Origin: Engraulis encrasicolus
Taxonomy: Eukaryota > Chordata > Actinopteri > Clupeiformes > Engraulidae
DNA: 64,000 nt
Direction of reading: 5' to 3'
Assembly: GCF_034702125.1 (NCBI RefSeq)
Contig: NW_026945676.1
Span: 501,085-565,084 of the forward strand
In this document: in pieces, positions 60,493 to 64,000 of the stretch
Layout of the letters: the number at the start of each line of letters is the position of its first letter
How positions within the stretch are numbered: the first letter of the stretch is position 1
Program-made: the position numbers and the translations under genes
Notes under the pieces: generated by a model
What the model was told of the DNA's origin: nothing
Databases searched by the model: none
Seen by the model: the letters and a program-made list of their open reading frames with translations, nothing else

Positions 60493-60850
60493 TAGAGATG
60501 CACAGGATCCAAGATCCGGTTCCGGATCCGGCAGGATCTTAAGCAGTGGATCCGGTATCCGGCAGTTACCTAAAAATCAGGATCTGGGGCATCTCTACTT
60601 TTTACGTAGCCTAGGCTTTTCAGTCAGTCTTTCACAACCCCAATCGCTGCATGGAGAGAAAGTCCTTTGGAAGCGGCCGATAAAGGCAGTGTGGCAGTAA
60701 GCCAATGAGTCTTAAAAATAGTTTGAGCCAACGTAATAAAAAAGGGTCCACATGTGCGAGTTGGCTATGTGTTTCAACCCTTTCGTAGGATCCGGTATCC
60801 GGTTCCGGTATCCGGCAGGATCCTAAAAATCAGGATCCGGTGCATCCCTA
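60493..60850. mobile_element. hAT MITE rich in GGATCCGG
   Basis: TAGAGATGCACAGGATCC to GGATCCGGTGCATCCCTA, 358 bp, flanked by TTTTTTAT (60485-60492) and TTCTTTAT (60851-60858), 7 of 8 identical. GGATCCGGTATCCGG-type motifs crowd both subterminal regions. Confidence 0.9.
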
Positions 60851-60854
60851 TTCT

Positions 60855-61638
60855 TTATTATGCATTACTACAACATGTTTTATGCATTACTACAACATGT
60901 TTTATGCATTACTACAACATGTATTACTACAACATGTATTATGTATTACTACAACATTACTACAACATGTATTATGTATTACTACAACATTATTACAACA
61001 TGTATTATGTATTACTACAACATTACTACAACATGTATTATGCATTACTACAACACTACAACATGTTTTATGCATTACTACAACATGTTTTATGCATTTA
61101 CTACAACATGTTTTATGCATTTACTACAACATGTATTATGCATTACTACAACACTACAACATGTATTATGCATTACTACAACATGTATTATGTATTTCTA
61201 CAACATGTATTATGCATTTCTACAACATGTATTACTACAACATGTATTATGTATTACTACAACATTACTACAACATGTATTATGTATTACTACAACATGA
61301 ACTATGCATTACTACAACATTACTACAACATGTATATGTATTACTACAACATTACTACAACATGTATATGTATTACTACAACATTACTACAACATTACTA
61401 CAACATGTATTATGCATTACTACAACATTTCTACAACATGTATTATGTATTACTACAACATGTATTACTACAACATTACTACAACATGTATTACTACAAC
61501 ATTACTACAACATGTATTACTACAACATTACTACAACATGTATTATGCATTACTACAACATGAATTATGCATTACTACAACATGTATTATGTATTACTAC
61601 AACATTACTACAACATTACTACAACATGAATTATGCAT
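60855..61638. repeat. Minisatellite (TACTACAACATGTATTATGCAT), left part
   Basis: About 780 bases of TACTACAACATG units alternating with TATTATGCAT or TATTATGTAT. It resumes at 63168-63460 after an interrupting element. Confidence 0.96.
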
Positions 61639-61640
61639 TA

Positions 61641-61799
61641 CTTAAGCAATATGACCCGAGTGGGAGGGATGATGTGCACTGACATCCTCCCTGGTGTGGT
61701 TCGGCCATAGGCACGAAGCCGAAGGCTGAGTGCCGTCGGCAATCACACCAGGGAGGATGTCAGTGTACATCATCCCGACCACGAGGGTCATATTGCTTT
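61641..61799. repeat. Strong hairpin, about 60-base arms
   Basis: AGCAATATGACCC...GACATCCTCCCTGGTG pairs with CACCAGGGAGGATGTC...GGGTCATATTGCT across a GC-rich loop that itself contains GAAGCCGAAGGC. It lies at the left end of the segment that interrupts the minisatellite. Confidence 0.9.
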
Positions 61800-63167
61800 T
61801 ATACAATAGTTCATTTGCCAACAAAATACCAGAATAAATGTTCGAATTCGTGTTTATTAGTTACCTTAATCATACTTTGTTTACCTGCTCCGCTAAGCAA
61901 AGTAGTTCCGAATTGATTGTATGGTTGCTATGCAATGACGAGCTGACAAGCTGACAGCGCCAGCGCGCAAAGTTCCATGAAACGGTGTGAAGTGCATTTC
62001 TGTGTGGACTGCTACTGGGCTTCGCTTACTAAAATGATGCATGATAAATGAAAACACTGTGCAACTTCAACATTTTAGTTAGATGCCTATTTTATAAGCC
62101 TTTTCAACCGATAGGCCTATTGATTTTCACATTTTTGTGGACCGCAAACTTGCTGCTAGCTGCGTAAAGACACCCCCCCTCGTCCTTTCCTCTCCAGTGC
62201 CGCATGAGATCCAAGCGCTGTTCTCACACGCACAACCACACAAATCAATCCCTTGTAGGCCTATGATACCCCGATGTCTGCTTAAGTTTAGGCTACTGCA
62301 GGCTACAACTTTGTTGCTGAAACACTTTCTCATGCAAACGTCTGATGTGGGGTGCGAACCCGAGAAAGGGGTTCGCGTTTTCCCTCCTAAACGAAAAGGC
62401 AACTCATTCCAGTTCCAAGCGGCCATGATTTTAAATCGCATGGCACACGGTATCTTGCTTCCAGATGCCCACTTTGTAGCCTACTAATTTGCACGTGGTG
62501 GAAGGCAATTGCTGATAGCCTAGGCCTAGGCTATATTTTTAAGAGCATCTCTTCCTCGTCATTCCCTCTCCCGCAGCACAAATGAGATCCGATTATAGCG
62601 GTTTTCATACACTGCAGTAGACTGACATAGCCTTTCTGTCTCTGTGTCAAAAAAGTGTCCTTTGTCTCGCATATCCCCCGTTTGAAACTATCTTAATATT
62701 TAAAGTAGGCTACATGTTAGATTGCCTTCAAAAGACTACGAAATAGCGGCCGCAGAGGTCTGCCAACTGCCCAGACAACTGCACTAGAATCAGATAACGT
62801 CTTTCCTCTCTGCCAGAATCCAGCTACCAACTGGGATAGCCTACGCTCTCTGTCATGCGGGCGTGCGTGCGCCCAACTTAGTCCAGCATAGAACAATGGA
62901 ATAGAATGATGGTGAGTTCAAACTACGCGGGCCTGGTTACATTCACTTTCTCCGCAGTAGACTATGAGATAGAATGATGGCGAGTTCAAAATGCGCGGCC
63001 CTGGTTACATTCTATCCACGGCGGAGTGATTATTAGGTGTGATGAGTCTCCGAGGATGATGTCCACCTAGACATCATCCTCCTTACCGACGCGTAGAATG
63101 CCAGTAGAACGCGTCTCATTCAATCAGATATAGCTAAATAAATTGACCGGATCTAACTATTGTATAA
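61800..63167. mobile_element. Unassigned element interrupting the minisatellite
   Basis: The DNA between the two halves of the TACTACAACATG array has inverted ends TATACAATAGTT (about 61800) and AACTATTGTATA (about 63155). It carries a second small hairpin at 63051-63080 (AGGATGATGTCCA...). With the hairpin at 61641 the whole insertion is about 1.5 kb. No domain-bearing ORF was found; frames of about 105-116 codons at 62127-62487 look random. Confidence 0.55.
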
Positions 63168-63460
63168 TACAACATTACTACAACATGTATATGTATTACT
63201 ACAACATTACTACAACATTACTACAACATGTATATGTATTACTACAACATTACTACAACATTACTACAACATGTATTATGTATTACTACAACATTACTAC
63301 AACATGTATTATGTATTACTACAACATTACTACAACATGTTTTATGCATTACTACAACATGTTTTATGCATTACTACAACATGTTTTATGCATTACTACA
63401 ACATGTTTTATGCATTTACTACAACATGTTTTATGCATTTACTACAACATGTATTATGTA
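63168..63460. repeat. Minisatellite (TACTACAACATGTATTATGCAT), right part
   Basis: The same unit as 60855-61638, in the same orientation. The bases 63461-63840 after it hold nothing I recognise. Confidence 0.95.
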
Positions 63461-63842
63461 TGATGCAGATGTCTGCCAGAGGTTTATCCCCAAACTCATA
63501 CAGAAGTCGTCTCCATTTTAGTTTTTTCGCCTCTGGGTGGCAAACTTAGGACTTGGTGTGCTTAGGACTGGGTACCGAAATTCGGTTCTTTGATGGAAGC
63601 GAAAGAAAGGCTAAGGTTCTACTTGTCTGTCGGTTCTACATATCGGTTCCCAGATGTTCATCACGTCAGTTATCATGATGCATTTTAAATCCCGGAACGT
63701 CGTTAAGGCAGTCAGAAGCAGTGGCCTATTTATCGTAAAAAATCTGGCAACATTAATTGTGATCACATTCGGGCTTGCAGAGACTGCTGGCAGGCTACAA
63801 CCCCCTTTTAAACAGGTGGTTAAATCATCTGTGGATCCTAAG

Positions 63843-64000
63843 GGCAGTCATGGGTGAGCGGTTAGGGCGTCAGACTTGCATCCCAGAGGTTGCCGATTCG
63901 ACTCCCGACCCGCCAGGTTGGTGGGGGGAGTAATCAACCAGTGCTCTCCCCCATCCTCCTCCATGACTGAGGTACCCTGAGCATGGTACCGTCCCACCGC
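63843..64000 (+). repeat. tRNA-derived SINE (V-SINE-like), 3' cut by window end
   Basis: GGTGAGCGGTTAGGGCGTC is a clear A-box region, and GGTTGCCGATTCGACTCCC the B-box region. They are followed by the body CAGGTTGGTGGGGGGAGTAA, common in fish tRNA-derived SINEs. The 3' end lies beyond the window. Confidence 0.85.

Noticed and set aside
60754..61682. ORFs of up to 280 codons rich in LLQHVLCITTT-like repeats
   Set aside because: Reading of the TACTACAACATG minisatellite; several frames are equally open.
63843..64000. Functional tRNA gene
   Set aside because: A and B boxes are present but the sequence continues into a SINE body and no cloverleaf is apparent; the same holds for 59124-59387 and 36319-36410.

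Overview
This is vertebrate nuclear DNA, almost certainly from a ray-finned (teleost) fish. The evidence is a fish-type NLR (NACHT) exon followed by short phase-2 3' exons, very long CA/GT, CT and pentanucleotide arrays, tRNA-derived SINEs, L2/CR1-like LINE ends, and many hAT, Tc1-like and TTAA-type DNA transposons. I see no bacterial features, CRISPR or operons. I cannot name the species.

Bases 1-41,655 fit one plus-strand NLR-like gene whose 5' end lies outside the window. A large intact NACHT exon (2-1473) is followed by twelve short exons. Every junction is phase 2, so the predicted exons join in frame. After an 84-nt exon (2951) and a 168-nt exon (13789, type E) there are two copies of a five-exon block A-B-C-D-E: 16434/17236/20976/21390/26751 and 34211/34526/35382/40584/41520. 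Block copies are about 92-94% identical by eye in B and C, and flanking intron sequence is shared. The second E exon changes to a lysine-rich tail and stops at 41655. Long CA or GT arrays lie 10-65 nt from most of these splice sites.

The introns are packed with mobile DNA. They hold two 1447-bp TA-flanked elements (3112 and 37270), a 2-kb TA-flanked element carrying ten copies of a 15-bp motif (14340-16336), and a palindromic Tc1 derivative invaded by a TTAA element that itself carries two hAT MITEs and a foldback (17554-20604). They also hold an LTR element with a PNMA-like gag, itself invaded by a hAT element and an L2 LINE (21634-26385), a nearly complete LINE on the minus strand (27123-33770, intact ORF2, ORF1 with one frameshift), and a Harbinger-like repeat (35863-40382).

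Bases 41,656-64,000 contain no supported host gene. They are truncated LINEs, hAT insertions with recognisable 8-bp target duplications, a piggyBac-like TTAA element inside a LINE, a third (inverted, truncated) TA element, two tRNA-type SINEs, and a series of mini- and microsatellites: AGTAC, G-rich 'GGTACTGAAGGGGG', a 30-bp 'AGCCAAGTGAAGCTTG' array, CAGA, CCACT and TACTACAACATG. Several insertions interrupt satellites or have an empty-site paralogue elsewhere in the window, so insertion order can be read directly.
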